A DNA stretch of 64,000 bases from Volvox africanus (Eukaryota; Chlorophyta; Chlorophyceae; Chlamydomonadales; Volvocaceae), in NCBI GenBank assembly GCA_030268105.1, contig BSDZ01000080.1, forward strand, positions 5,333,501-5,397,500, given 5' to 3'. The notes below the pieces were generated by a model. That model was not told the DNA's origin, ran no database searches, and saw nothing but the letters and a program-made list of their open reading frames with translations. Position 1 is the stretch's first letter, and each line of letters starts with the position of its first letter. A program made the position numbers and the translations under genes. Positions 37,901 to 49,248 of this stretch are shown in pieces.

Positions 37901-40900
37901 TGGTCCTGAGCGCCCCAGTCAGCCCTTCCCCCTTTTCCTCCCGCCCCACTCACTTTGCCAGCCGCTGCCGTATTCCCCTGCTGTACCAGTGCGCCCTCCA
38001 CGGCCCCGTGTCTCCTCGCAGGTACAGCAGGATGTCCCGCTCCAGGGGCGGAGCCCCAAGCAGTGGAGAGGCGATGAAGTGGTCGGCGAGTTTAAGTGAA
38101 GGGATGATCAGGTCCTTGATGCATGGGGTGGTGTAACAGGGCGGCAGGAGGGCGGACGTGAGCATAAGGAGATAAGAAACGACAGATGTCGACTGCTTCT
38201 ACTACTCCGGGTTCGTCGTGAAAGAATGGTTTCTTCTTCGAGGGAACGCAGCATCGTGGACGCTGGGGAGGAGGGAACGCTTCGGGGCCCCCGCGTGGAT
38301 CGGACTTGGCGGCCAAAACACCAGCACCTGCCGGTACATACTATTCGACACTTATTTACGTCTATGACATGCTGCTTCTCGTGATGATGGTAAAGGTTTG
38401 GGAGTAATGAGACTTCAATCCCACACCCACAACCATATTGGGCAATGAACAACAATGTTCACGTTGATCTGACCCCATTCCCTCACCGCGGAGTTAGAAC
38501 CACCCTGAAGGGTCCCCCTCCCCCTCCCCCTCCCCCTCCCCCTCCCCCTCCCCCTCCCCCTCCCCCTCCCCCTCCCCCTCCCCCTCCCCCTCCCCCTCCC
38601 CCTCCCCCTCCCCCTCCCCCTCCCCCTCCCCCTCCCCCTCCCCCTCCCCCTCCCCCTCCCCCTCCCCCTCCCCCTCCCCCTCCCCCTCCCCCTCCCCCTC
38701 CCCCTCCCCCTCCCCCTCCCCCTCCCCCTCCCCCTCCCCCTCCCCCTCCCCCTCCCCCTCCCCCTCCCCCTCCCCCTCCCCCTCCCCCTCCCCCTCCCCC
38801 TCCCCCTCCCCCTCCCCCCTCCCTGAACGCGCTGACACCCGGATGGTTTCTTTGCCTTCAAAAGCGGTGGTCGGACAGCCCGCTCCCCCTTAACACATTC
38901 CCCTTTCCCCCATCCCCCGGTTCCCTGCCCCTTCCGGGCGGCTGCAGACCTTGCCCGGTGTATAGCACGGGTGGCCTTCGATAATTGTGCGCCAGTCGCC
39001 GTCGAAATACGGCGGCCAGGAATCGAGTGGCGACGTGTAGTTGTCGTACCCCCACGCTGTGCCGCTGACGTGATCCTCGTCCATGCGACCCCAATGGGAC
39101 AACACAATGGACGTATTGTAGATCTCTGCCGGCCAGCGGGGCGCGGTGCAAGGAGAGGGAGGGCGGGAGGGACGCGGCGGTGCAAGGAGAGACAAGGGCG
39201 GTCAGGAACGAGGAGCTGCGCTCGCATAGTCTCAACAACCTCCCATAGTCCTCGCCACTCTACGCCTGCTGGAGCCTCCGCCCCCCACAATAACATTACG
39301 CCGGCGGACCCCGCCCAGAAGGCCTCCTCCATGACTCGCCATTAGCAACAGCGATCAGTCCGCCTGTCTGCGTCCCCTCACTCCGCCCTTCACGCTGCTA
39401 AGATCCCCTCCGCAGCGACTACGACATCCCGACCCACATCCATACCCACACAACTTGCCTCTCCCCACTGCCCCCTGACCCGCCCTGCCCGCTACACTAC
39501 CCTCCACCCGTCCATTGAGAAATTTCAGACCTGCCCCCCGCCCCCCCTTTTTTTCCCACTCTCAGTTTGGGCGCTGCAACCCAGGGAGTCAGCCTCGCTG
39601 ATGGCTCCCCCCCTCCCACCCCCCCTTGTTCTACCAACGCCGCTTCCCCTACGACATCTCTCACGATGCGCGAAATTGCTCGTCCCGAAAACACGCACGA
39701 GGATGTACTGTACTTTAGGGACCGGGCGGCACACGACCAAGACACGACCTACCCGTGGGCATCCAGCAGCCGCCCTCGTCGTTCAGCATCATCCAAATGT
39801 GGTCTCGGCCCCCCCGCCGGTCCCAGTACGGATAGTGCTCTTGAACCCAGCGCTTGGCCGCCAAGTACATGGAAGCGCCTTGGTGTGCCCGGGAGTGCGC
39901 TGCGGGGAAGGGGGGGGGAGTCAAATAAACGAATACTGAGTGCTGACACGTGGGAGGGGGGATGAGCCGGTTAGGAGAAGGGGGCGCGCAGTTCGTTGCG
40001 ATCTTAATAATGGAAAACATCAACGTCGCCGGCGGTAATAATACAGGAATGCCAGGAAGCAATAGCAGTCATGTTGTGGCCCCTGTTGGGTTTTTGAAGA
40101 TTAATATAATGCAGAGCTGGTCATGTCGCGGTTCATCCATGCAACGAGTTTATCATGCTGAAAGGCATTTTCTGACACCATCCAAAGCCCCCATCTTCCG
40201 TCCCCCGCCTCAGCGATACACTTCTCACGCTCCTCCCCTTGTTCTTTGCCTTTGTTCAGTTATTCCATCATTCCATTTAGGTGTCGCCCAATTGCCGTAC
40301 TTGGTTACGTTCCTATTTTTCAGGTCACTTTTTGCAGCCCCATGTCGCAGATCTTCACGAACGTTTGCGTCGCTACCCTCGACGTATGAGCTTGCAGGTA
40401 AGTCCTACCTATCGCTGTTGTCAGTACCGCATCCTCCTCCATGCGATGGGGAGGTTGGTGAAACGTTTCCGCGAACCCTTATACGCAGAGCTACATATCC
40501 CCTCCCCCACCGGCAAACCCAAAGTCCCCATCAAACTCCCGTTTACTGAGTTTCTTTTGCCTCCCAACACCTCCCCCTCAGAGGTCCCCACCTGCCGGCA
40601 TTCCGAACCAGGGATGGTCGGCCCAACCCAGCACCGGCCACAAATAGCAAGTCAGTTGCATGGGTACGAAAAAGAAGTCCGCCTCTTCTGGATCGAATGT
40701 TCTGTCGCACAAGGAGGGAAAAAGGGGCCGGCAGAGAACCCGGTGGGGAGAGGGGTAGGGAGGAAAGGAGGCGGGTTAAAGGAGGCCCATGTGGAGGGGT
40801 GGGCGGAGAGGGCGCCAGGATTATACATCGTCATGAAAGGACGTGTAGCAAGAGGAAAGGCGCTACGCATGTCTTCCGCCGTGACACGGCCATGGCTCCT

Positions 40901-43900
40901 CACATCATGTGTGCCTGCCTTCAGAAGCTCATACTGACCCCCCTCGCTTCCATATGAACCGTGGAAGCGGAACAGCTGCGGATCTCCCCCTCAACCATCC
41001 AGCACATACACACACGCACGCGCACACATCTCAGGCACTGTGACTCCCACGTCAGCCCAGGCGGAAGGGACCTCTAGTCGGGGAAGGTTCTCCCGTTCTT
41101 ATGCTGAGGTCTGCAGCTTCTCCTCCCTCCTCCCCCCTCCTCCCTCCAGCCTCCCCCCTCCCCCCTCCTCCATCCACCCTCCCTTCTTATAATCCACTCC
41201 CGTTCCGTGCCGGTCCCGCGTCACTGACCTGTGCTGACTGACGCTGAGCATCTCGATCCAGTAGCTCTCCAGCGAGTAGACGTAGTTGTTGAAGTACGTC
41301 TCGTTACCGAGCCCAAACAATCGGTAGACGCAGGCGGTTCTGTCGGGGTGGAAGAAGCAGAGGAAGAAGGCAGGAGGAGGATGGAAAGGGGAAGACGAAT
41401 GAAACGAACCAGCTGGTGCTGATACTGAAGGACCGAGGACTAACCGTGAAGGTGGAAGATGACGGCTGACATCGTCCAAAGTAGGAAAAGTGGAAACGGG
41501 CTGTGACTTAAACTAGGTAGTCGCCAAGGCCGCGAATTAAAGCGATAAAAAGAGGAAGAGGAACCGTAATGATGTATATTGCTGGCGGCGATGTTGGTTA
41601 GGGTGGGGTGGGGATGGAATCGAATGGAAGACAGCAACCCAACCAGGCGTAGATTCGCAAAGGAAGCTTTTGAGTTTTTGAACGGCAATAGGAGGGGCCG
41701 TGGGAGACGTGACATGGAGGCGGCAGAGAGACAAGAGGACGGCTCGGTAGCTGATCCGCAATGCCGTTTGTAAGGGTATTAGTTCTCCATCCCTTCTACT
41801 TCAAGTTTTGAGACACCGCTTTGAACATTTATCGACCTACTCGAGGGATGCGGGTGCCGAGAATCTCTTCGCAATTCTTGGCCGATGTCCAGATGCATGA
41901 GCCCCATGAACTGACCCACCTCGCGATACGATACTGCATCATCTTGCTGTTGAAGATTGGGTCCGTGTCGTATATGTAGATGAGCGGGCGCCGGCGTGTG
42001 GGGTGAGGCGGTGGGTCCTGGTGGCGAGGATGTGGTTGTGAAGATCGGTTGGTTGCTCTTGCACACTCGGATGCTTCAGGTAGGAGGAAAACCCGCACAG
42101 CGCACGCGCATGACCGGGCGGCGCGCTGAGCATCCCTGCTACATGCCATGTGCGTACACTGTGTGATTCAGCCGCCCCATCACAAGACCCTCTTCTTTCA
42201 AGGGAGGTGTTCGCACACTGCATGAACCAGTACATCTGGTCAAGTCAAATGCCATCATCACACAAATCCCGCGCAGCCCCGGGTATCACGGCCAATGTCA
42301 AACATAGCACGGCACGTAAGGACGCACCACTGCGTCCCTCTCAGGACCGCCCTTCCCAGAACCCCCGAGCCTCACATAGGGCCTGAGCCATCTTCGGGAG
42401 CCTTTCCGAGGGCGGTAGGCCACCTATCTCTCCCCAAACCTTTCCGGCCTCTCACGTGGTTGGGGGCCCCTTCCACAGAGGTTGGGCCGGCCTGTCCTTC
42501 GGGTCTCTAATTCTGCCACCTGCCCACCTGCCCATCTACACCGCTTATAGCCGGTGTGGATCTAGCTCCTACCTGAGCTGCTGGAGGGTCGATCACGACT
42601 TTCTGGAGGTAGGTTCTTCCCCCTCCCGGCTCGTGATAGCCTTAAGAAGCACAGGAAGGGTTGTAAGAAACGTAAGGAACGTTACAGGGCTTCTGAAGCT
42701 CATAAGGCCAAGGCGTCCAGAAGGTCAGTGACATCTCCCGCATCTGAGCCCAGACCACCCTTCACAGCCGACTTGCGGGCCACAGGGCAGGACACTTCGG
42801 GGAGCCAGCCTCTTTACATTATTACATTAGTAACTAGTCTCCGAATGGTGCGACTACAGCATTGGCAACTTTGCTCAATCGACGCAGACACACCCCCGTG
42901 CCTCGCAGCAACGCCTCCACGCTTGCCGTAGCACCTCCTCCGGGCCACAGCGGGCGGCAAGAAATGAACGGCCCGGCAGCTGGGCACCCCGCAGACGCAG
43001 CCAGGCTTTTAACATCACACGTCCCGTACTCACCTGTGGTTCGCTCCTTGGCAGAGGCTCGCTGGCGCGAACAGTCCATGCCATACCAACCCTCCTGGCA
43101 TTTACAGAAGCCGATATGGCAGTCGCCATGCCCAGAGCACTGCTCGTAACAGGGTGGGGGCGAGGAAGGATGAGGAAGAAGAGAACGAGGTAAGTTTCGG
43201 CTGGGATCCCCATCTGCCGCCGCTGCGTGCTGCATCGACGCGCCTTGGCGGCCTTCCATGTCAACTGTGTTCATCAAATAGCTCTCCGTCTGGGGGAATC
43301 GCGCCCCCAGGTGGGAACTAGGCAGGACCACACACACGCGTTCTCGTAGATCGGTTTCCTGCCATAGCTACCCTGAACCCAGCCCTCGCTCCCCAAGCTG
43401 CTGCGGCCACCTCCCCGCCGCCCACCTGGTTGAAGCAGAAGGCTTCAGTGCGCCATTCACAGAAAGCGCCCTGCGTACCGTCCATGATGCAACCGCAGCT
43501 GGAGGGCGGGTGCAGGCGGGATTTAAAATTTGGGGGATCACAAATGTGAGTGCGAAGAAACCGTAGAGACTTGGGCCCAGTGGACGATTGACGTCGGCGT
43601 CCCCGGGTAGGGTGAAAGGTGAGTGATTACCAATGGCAGGCAAGGTAGGCCTATGGCTCTGGAGTAGGGTCAATGTCTAGACATGACTGCAATCGGCGAC
43701 CGCCAATTCTTAAATCCAAGTCGCGGCAACCAAACGGTGCCTCCCATACACGCATATACACATATACATAAACAAACTCATTACCGTTGCTTCGCTTCAA
43801 CAATCCGCTGGCCCAGTTTAAAAGAGTAAAGCACATACGTGCCCAGCAAGGAAGCTGTGCTACCCGGCCGGCAATGTCCTCCAAGTACATCGGAGCACAA

Positions 43901-46900
43901 GCACAGCACGCACATGCGCACACAAGCTAGCCTCGTTCCGGACAACGCCATCACTCCTGAACGACAGCGACACGTACTCCATCAGCTTGTTGAAGCACCA
44001 ACAACTGTCCCACCATAGGAAGGGTTCCTTCCCCGTGCCGTAGAGACAGAGACATTCAGGTGCGCGGCTTACTGTATGCGTGGCGCATTATCTGAATTGC
44101 ACCAACCCTCGGGTCCAAATAGGTCATCTGGCTCATGGTGGCCCCAGTCCAGTTTGGCCCCAGTGGCGGGGTCCTGAGGGGACGATGGCGTGGGGAGGGA
44201 AAGCCAAAGCCGGAAGCTAACATCGCAGTGGAGGGGTAAGATGGAGGGGTAAAACGCTTCATGATACCGCTGTAGGCGCTGCATTAAAGCAGGACTAACC
44301 GCGATGGTGGAGGATAATATCTAGCTACGTCCAAGGTAGAGAAGGTGAAAACGTTTGGAAGTAAAAACTAGCCACCAAGGCCGTAAATAGAAGCCGGAAA
44401 TAAGGCAATAGAATCCGTAATGAAGTTTGCTATTGGCCTTGCTGCTGGTGGCAGCGAACCGTAACCCCCTCGCAGTGGAGGAGGGGGGTACGGCTCTAAA
44501 ACGGGAAGGTTCGAGGGGTCGTGCAGGCCGACCCTGTCCAAGGAACCGACTACGGGCATTGCCTAAGGTCGTACAGGCGAGCAAATGTGGGGGCGGACAG
44601 AGTGGCGTTGGAAGTGGGGCTGGGCATAATTACAGCGGGCATCATCGCACGGACCTCTCATCGCCCTGGGGCCGTAAGGCGCAATCATTTACCCATGAAC
44701 CTGCAGCCAAAGCGCCCTGCTTCCACCTGCGCACCTGCCCACTGCCCGGTGCAAATCCCAGCGACTCCGTTACCAGCCCGGATCACATCTGAATAAGAGG
44801 GACCGCAAAAGGCCCTCACCGCTAGCCCTCAAGAGGCGCACCTTGCCCGGCTTGCACGAATCACCCATAGGTCGGCCAGTGTCCAGTGGCGGGGTGCCCG
44901 GGGGAGATCCCGGCGGAGCGGGTTTCCGGCCGTACTTGGTGCCCGGGGGACAGTAACACATGGAAATCTCCTCATCGCAGTAACCTGGCAGCAGGAAGGG
45001 AAACGGGGGGAATGTGATGTGTTTGAAGCAGATGATGTTTCCAATGGCTTGCAACACGGCCGGCGTTAAAGTTGACGTCCCGGCCGCCGCATCGCGCAGA
45101 CCCCGGGGTCATGGTGAATTAGGTCGGGGGACCAAACTCGCCTATAGGCCACCTAATATCCGGCTTGGCAAGGACCGCTGCAGACAGAAGTTGACACAGT
45201 TCCTGCCAACCGGGGTGCATGCATTTGGCCAATTCCTTCATACTAGGGTTTTCGCGAGCCCTTCGCCCACTTGCCATGCACACGCACCAGCACATCTGGA
45301 GGCGGTCCAACCCTGCTCCAGCCAGTTTGCGTCCCGACCGTCCGGGCCCGCATGGCTCTATGGCGGGGAATAAGACAGAGGACAGTGGCGTGCACGTGGG
45401 AGGAGATCATTGCGAATGCCAAGGGGAAAACCGGTGCATATTCAGCAGTACGTTGCCCTTGCCGGAACAGTCGGAGACGGCGATATGGGAGATCACCACA
45501 CAGGAGAGGAGCGTCATTACTCGTGACGTCGGTGGGGCCGATGAGTGGATCATCATGTGAAGTGTCAGGCGAGCGCGGAAGGCAGGAGGGGGATGTTAAA
45601 AGAGCCTGTTTCGACCTGCTACGTGCTTTGGAATGCAATGGATCCATGCGTTCTTTCCTCCCTGCAGAATAGGTGACGACTTCCGGTTTCCCAGCCCCAA
45701 CGGATGTATCCGCAGGTTGCTGCATCCTCGTAGCCCTCTCCCGTCCCCCCCAGGTTCCACATGTGCCCTTGTGTCCTCTGTTGCATGCCAGCTCGCTTGG
45801 GGTGAAATGATTGCCTGCCGGGTCTCACCCCCTTGCACTCCCACGACCGGGCCCCGTTATCCCGCGGTCTCTGTTCAAAGCTAAACTCTCAGAGTCTCAC
45901 GATAGGGGTGGTATTGGTTCCGTCCAGGGCCTTTGTCCGGTAGCGGTGGGTGCAGGGCCGGGGGTCCCGGACGGAGCAGTCGGCGCCCTTCCAGCCTGCG
46001 GGAAGAGCGCGCGTCGGTAATGGGCAACAGCATCGGTGAATTGAAAGCAGCATCGATGAACTAAGACAGGGGCCCGGGAAGCATGCGGACGGAGGGAATG
46101 AGGATAACAAGGACAGAAGGGCACGCAGAGGACAAGGTAGAGTTCGCCAGCAGGCCGGGCGCAAAGAAAGGGTGAGGGGCCATAGAATTAGTGTGAAGGC
46201 ATGCTGACAAGCAGGATGGTGTGGCGGGGCGTATCGAATCAGCACCCGCCCGGCAAATACACACACAGCCGCTTCACCGCAATCCTTGGAGACGGGGACA
46301 TCCATTCTTGCGGCATCTCCTCCTTCCGTCAATCCCTACGCCAAACGGGATACAACTTCCGGAGGGCGCCCATCTTATCGCTCTCACGCCTTACCAGCGG
46401 GACACAAACAGACCCCGATATCGTGCTGACAGGAGCCCACTCCGTTACAAGTGCCGTAGGAAGTAGCGGGGCAGTCTTTGTCGCCCCGGGGTGCGGGCCG
46501 CCAGGGAATTGGGTTCTGCGCGAGATTCAGGATTGAGAGAGTTCAGATGGAAGGGCGTGATGCCGGGGGAGGACCGCATCCGCCACCCCATGAACGTCTT
46601 GCAGTTGCAGTGCCATCGCCGTACCTATACAGCTGGCCTGGGTCTTCCGCCATACATAGAAATGTGTCCCTCCCTTACGCCCAGGACTAGACGCGTTGCG
46701 GGGTTGGCCGCTAGGTGTAGGCCTCGCAAGGCTATGCCCTGAAAAACACACACCTTCCTGGAAACCTCCACCACTCCGGCCACAGCTCGTTTCCACTTTT
46801 CCTACTTTGGACGACGCCAGCCATCATCCTCCACCTTCAAGGTTAGTCCTGGTTCCTTCAGTATCAGCACCAGCTGCTTCGTTTCATTCGTCTCCCCCTC

Positions 46901-48395
46901 CGGCGCCCCCCCGCCCGCCCTCCGACCCCCGACCGGTCACCTGGTTGTAGTATTCCTTGCACCAGTCCCCGCGGGCCAAAGCGCACACCTTGCGCTTGCA
47001 TCCCTTGCCACCGCTGCCGTCGCACACTGCGGACAGGGTGACGGTATGATTCTCTCATTCTCTCATAGTGATGGCGGCGGCCGGGTCCAGCGGGTTCAGG
47101 GCATCCGTCGCATGAGCGCCACGGAATGGAGACCCCGGGAGGAGTGCAGAAAACGACGACTTCCAACATCCCTTGTGTCTCCTACAGAAAGGTCTCTTGC
47201 ACATGGCCTAGGACCCCGCCTAAGGTGTCGCTAGGAAAACCAATAGGCGCAGTCGAGCGATGCTGGTACTCAATTGCGCTTCCTCGGGAACGTGCTTAAG
47301 TGTATAATGCCTGCATGGATGGCCTCTCAGCTTCTACCGCTAGGTCATCCCAGTTTCCCCCCCCCCCTGCTTTGGACTCCCACCACCAGAAGGTTTTTGC
47401 TTTTCACATCCTAGCCACCGTCAATTCATGCCCCATCTGCTTACATGTACCTTCAGACATTTTCCAGACCATCCCAACACTCCTCGTCCTATTGGACACT
47501 CCTCGTCTTACTGCACATGCAAACGTAGTATTCGCCATCAGCCCAACGGAATCGCTCTCCTATACCATGCCGACCCAGCTTCCAGAAGCCGGCCCTCGGA
47601 TAATCCCCTCTCTCACCTGTTTTCAGGTGATCCGCCATAATATGGTCGAATGCTGCTCCCGAGTGGCCCACCAGCACTGAGCCGTTGCGGGCGAGACGCC
47701 CGTCCCCGGGGTAGAACACCTGAGAGGAGGCGCCCAGCGCCAGTCCGTGTATGCGCCAGAACACAATGACGTGGTAATTATCAGCAGCCGGCCAGTGATG
47801 ATGGGATGGGGGGACATGCCAGAAGCCCAAACATGCTCAAGAAGCTGCGTACCCCACGCAGTAATAAGTGGCTAGTGTGATGCGTGAAGGGTTATAAGAT
47901 TGTGCCTTATGTAATGATGCGGATGCGGAGAAAGGCACGGGAGTGTGCGCACAAGGCCACATCAGGGGCCAGGTGGGGATGTAGGTTAGCACACCGAGTT
48001 CAGCTGCAGCCGCATTTTATATAGGTAAACCTCGACGGTGCTCAATCCGCATCGAGCCTGCTTTCGCGTTTTTGACCGACTCATGCAACATACTGCAGGT
48101 GACACTTTTTGTATTGCACCAATAATCTTACCTTCCGATTATCCCCTTTGACGATAAGGTCCCAGGAAGGCAGGTCGGGGCTATTCCAATTCCGCATTGC
48201 AGGGTGCTCAATCATGTAAGAACGCGGCTTGGCGACAGCGACCCGTGGGCCGCCTGCCCATAGCCGCAAGCTCTCGCTACTGCCGCTGCCGCCGCTATTA
48301 AGCGCCTGACCAGCCCGAGGTAAAAACGCTGCTGGGGGTCCCGATGGAGATATGAGCACGAGGGCGAATAATAATGGTAGGCGGGAAACAGCCAT
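34927..48395 (-). CDS. EGF-like / exostosin (GT47) glycosyltransferase
   Basis: Predicted secretory-pathway glycosyltransferase. Twenty-three phase-consistent exons on the minus strand: 48132-48395, 47617-47719, 46941-47026, 46395-46515, 45901-45995, 45288-45357, 44842-44984, 44073-44173, 43426-43498, 43034-43139, 42573-42640, 41920-42017, 41229-41339, 40592-40701, 39753-39899, 38950-39125, 37954-38114, 37139-37199, 36475-36532, 36292-36350, 35992-36090, 35561-35628, 34927-35257; 902 residues. The N-terminus ([15 protein letters not shown]) is a signal peptide. Cys-rich EGF-like segments follow, e.g. [26 protein letters not shown] and [14 protein letters not shown] with GWYGMDC. The exostosin domain starts at RPLIYIYD and includes [71 protein letters not shown] and GCIPVL. 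A charged Lys/Glu coiled-coil-like tail ends the protein. The acceptor sugar is unknown. ATG at 48458 in the same frame is an alternative start, but hides the signal peptide. Confidence 0.92.
38513..38823. repeat. (CCCCTC)n hexanucleotide array, ~51 copies
   Basis: About 310 bases of essentially perfect CCCCTC repeat in the intron between exostosin exons 16 and 17 (38115-38949). On the gene's sense strand it reads GAGGGG, so both the pre-mRNA and the coding DNA strand carry dense G4 runs. The long proline ORF on one strand and the Gly-Arg and Gly-Glu ORFs on the other are translations of the repeat, not genes. Likely length-polymorphic. Confidence 0.95.
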
Positions 48396-49248
48396 CGGGT
48401 CCGCGGCAGCCTCGCAAAGAAGGCTGAGGCGCGGGTACCTGGTACGAAGCAATTGCAACTCGCCATGTGTGACTTCAGTGGCAGAGACGATCTTAAATAG
48501 CTCTGGGGCCGCTGGGCAGAGTGCCGCTAGATTAGCATTTTAAGACCTTAGCTGGCATGGACCTGTCCTTTAGTCCAATTTGGCGAAAGCTTACCCGTGG
48601 ATGACTTCAATGAAATAGGATTACCCGTGATAAGCTCGCAACAGCCTATTTTAAGAAGCCACACGTCGAAATTCTCGCTGTATGTAACCCAACAGCCAGT
48701 CCACTATGGAACCTGAACTGAAGCTTTTTTTAAGGAAGAAAGGAATCGTCCTGAGCAATTTTAGCTTTCAAATTCTGTATTTCCGAAGTATCACCTACGA
48801 ACTCATAGCAAGCGGCAACAGCGTGGAAGAAGATTTTCCTTAGTGTGCTGCGCCCGATGCATTTCAGTAACACAAAACCATTACTTAGTTTGGTGAGATG
48901 CAATTCAACAACTTGCACCTGACCGAGCACGGTCATATGGGCCTCCCAACCGCTTCTTCAATCTATTTGACGCACTCCTACACTGATAAAGCCAATAGGT
49001 ATTGTAACTTCCATAGCAACAACTGTGCACGTCACAGACCTGTTCCTGCCAATCTTGTACGTTTCCCGCTGTGCCGAAGCCTGGACACGGCGGCGCGGTT
49101 GGGAGCTCGGATAAACTGCCGCCCTGACCTCCAATTGCTCGCTTTATCATAACTTTGTTAACATAAAATATTTGCAAAAGCAGACTAAGAACGTCTTGAA
49201 TCAAGGGAGTAGTGCCCTCACGGGCTTTAACTTCTAGCGTGCACGACG
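48396..49248. promoter_or_regulatory. Divergent promoter region, exostosin / eIF3M
   Basis: 853 bases between the start codons of two genes read away from each other, so it must hold both 5'UTRs and core promoters, or one shared bidirectional promoter. I see no clear TATA box or repeated element. The AT content is higher than in the flanking exons. Confidence 0.5.

Noticed and set aside
38513..38823. Possible CRISPR-like or satellite array
   Set aside because: The unit is 6 bases with no spacers; a simple hexanucleotide repeat.
38415..39332. 305-residue Gly-Arg ORF (minus) and 179-residue polyproline ORF (plus)
   Set aside because: Both are translations of the CCCCTC array and its flanks in an intron of the exostosin gene. 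The true exon 38950-39125 is in another frame.
40320..40400. Candidate exostosin exon between 40592 and 39899
   Set aside because: Skipping it keeps phase and gives the expected order of family motifs.
39950..40549. 199-residue plus-strand ORF
   Set aside because: Lies in an intron of the minus-strand exostosin gene (39900-40591) with no recognisable domain.
43930..44040. Minus-strand stretch reading [16 protein letters not shown] as an exostosin exon
   Set aside because: No acceptor of the right phase. Exon 44073-44173 joins 43426-43498 directly in phase and completes the Cys-rich module without it.
48396..48458. Upstream in-frame start for the exostosin protein (21 extra residues)
   Set aside because: It would bury the clear signal peptide that begins at the ATG at 48395.
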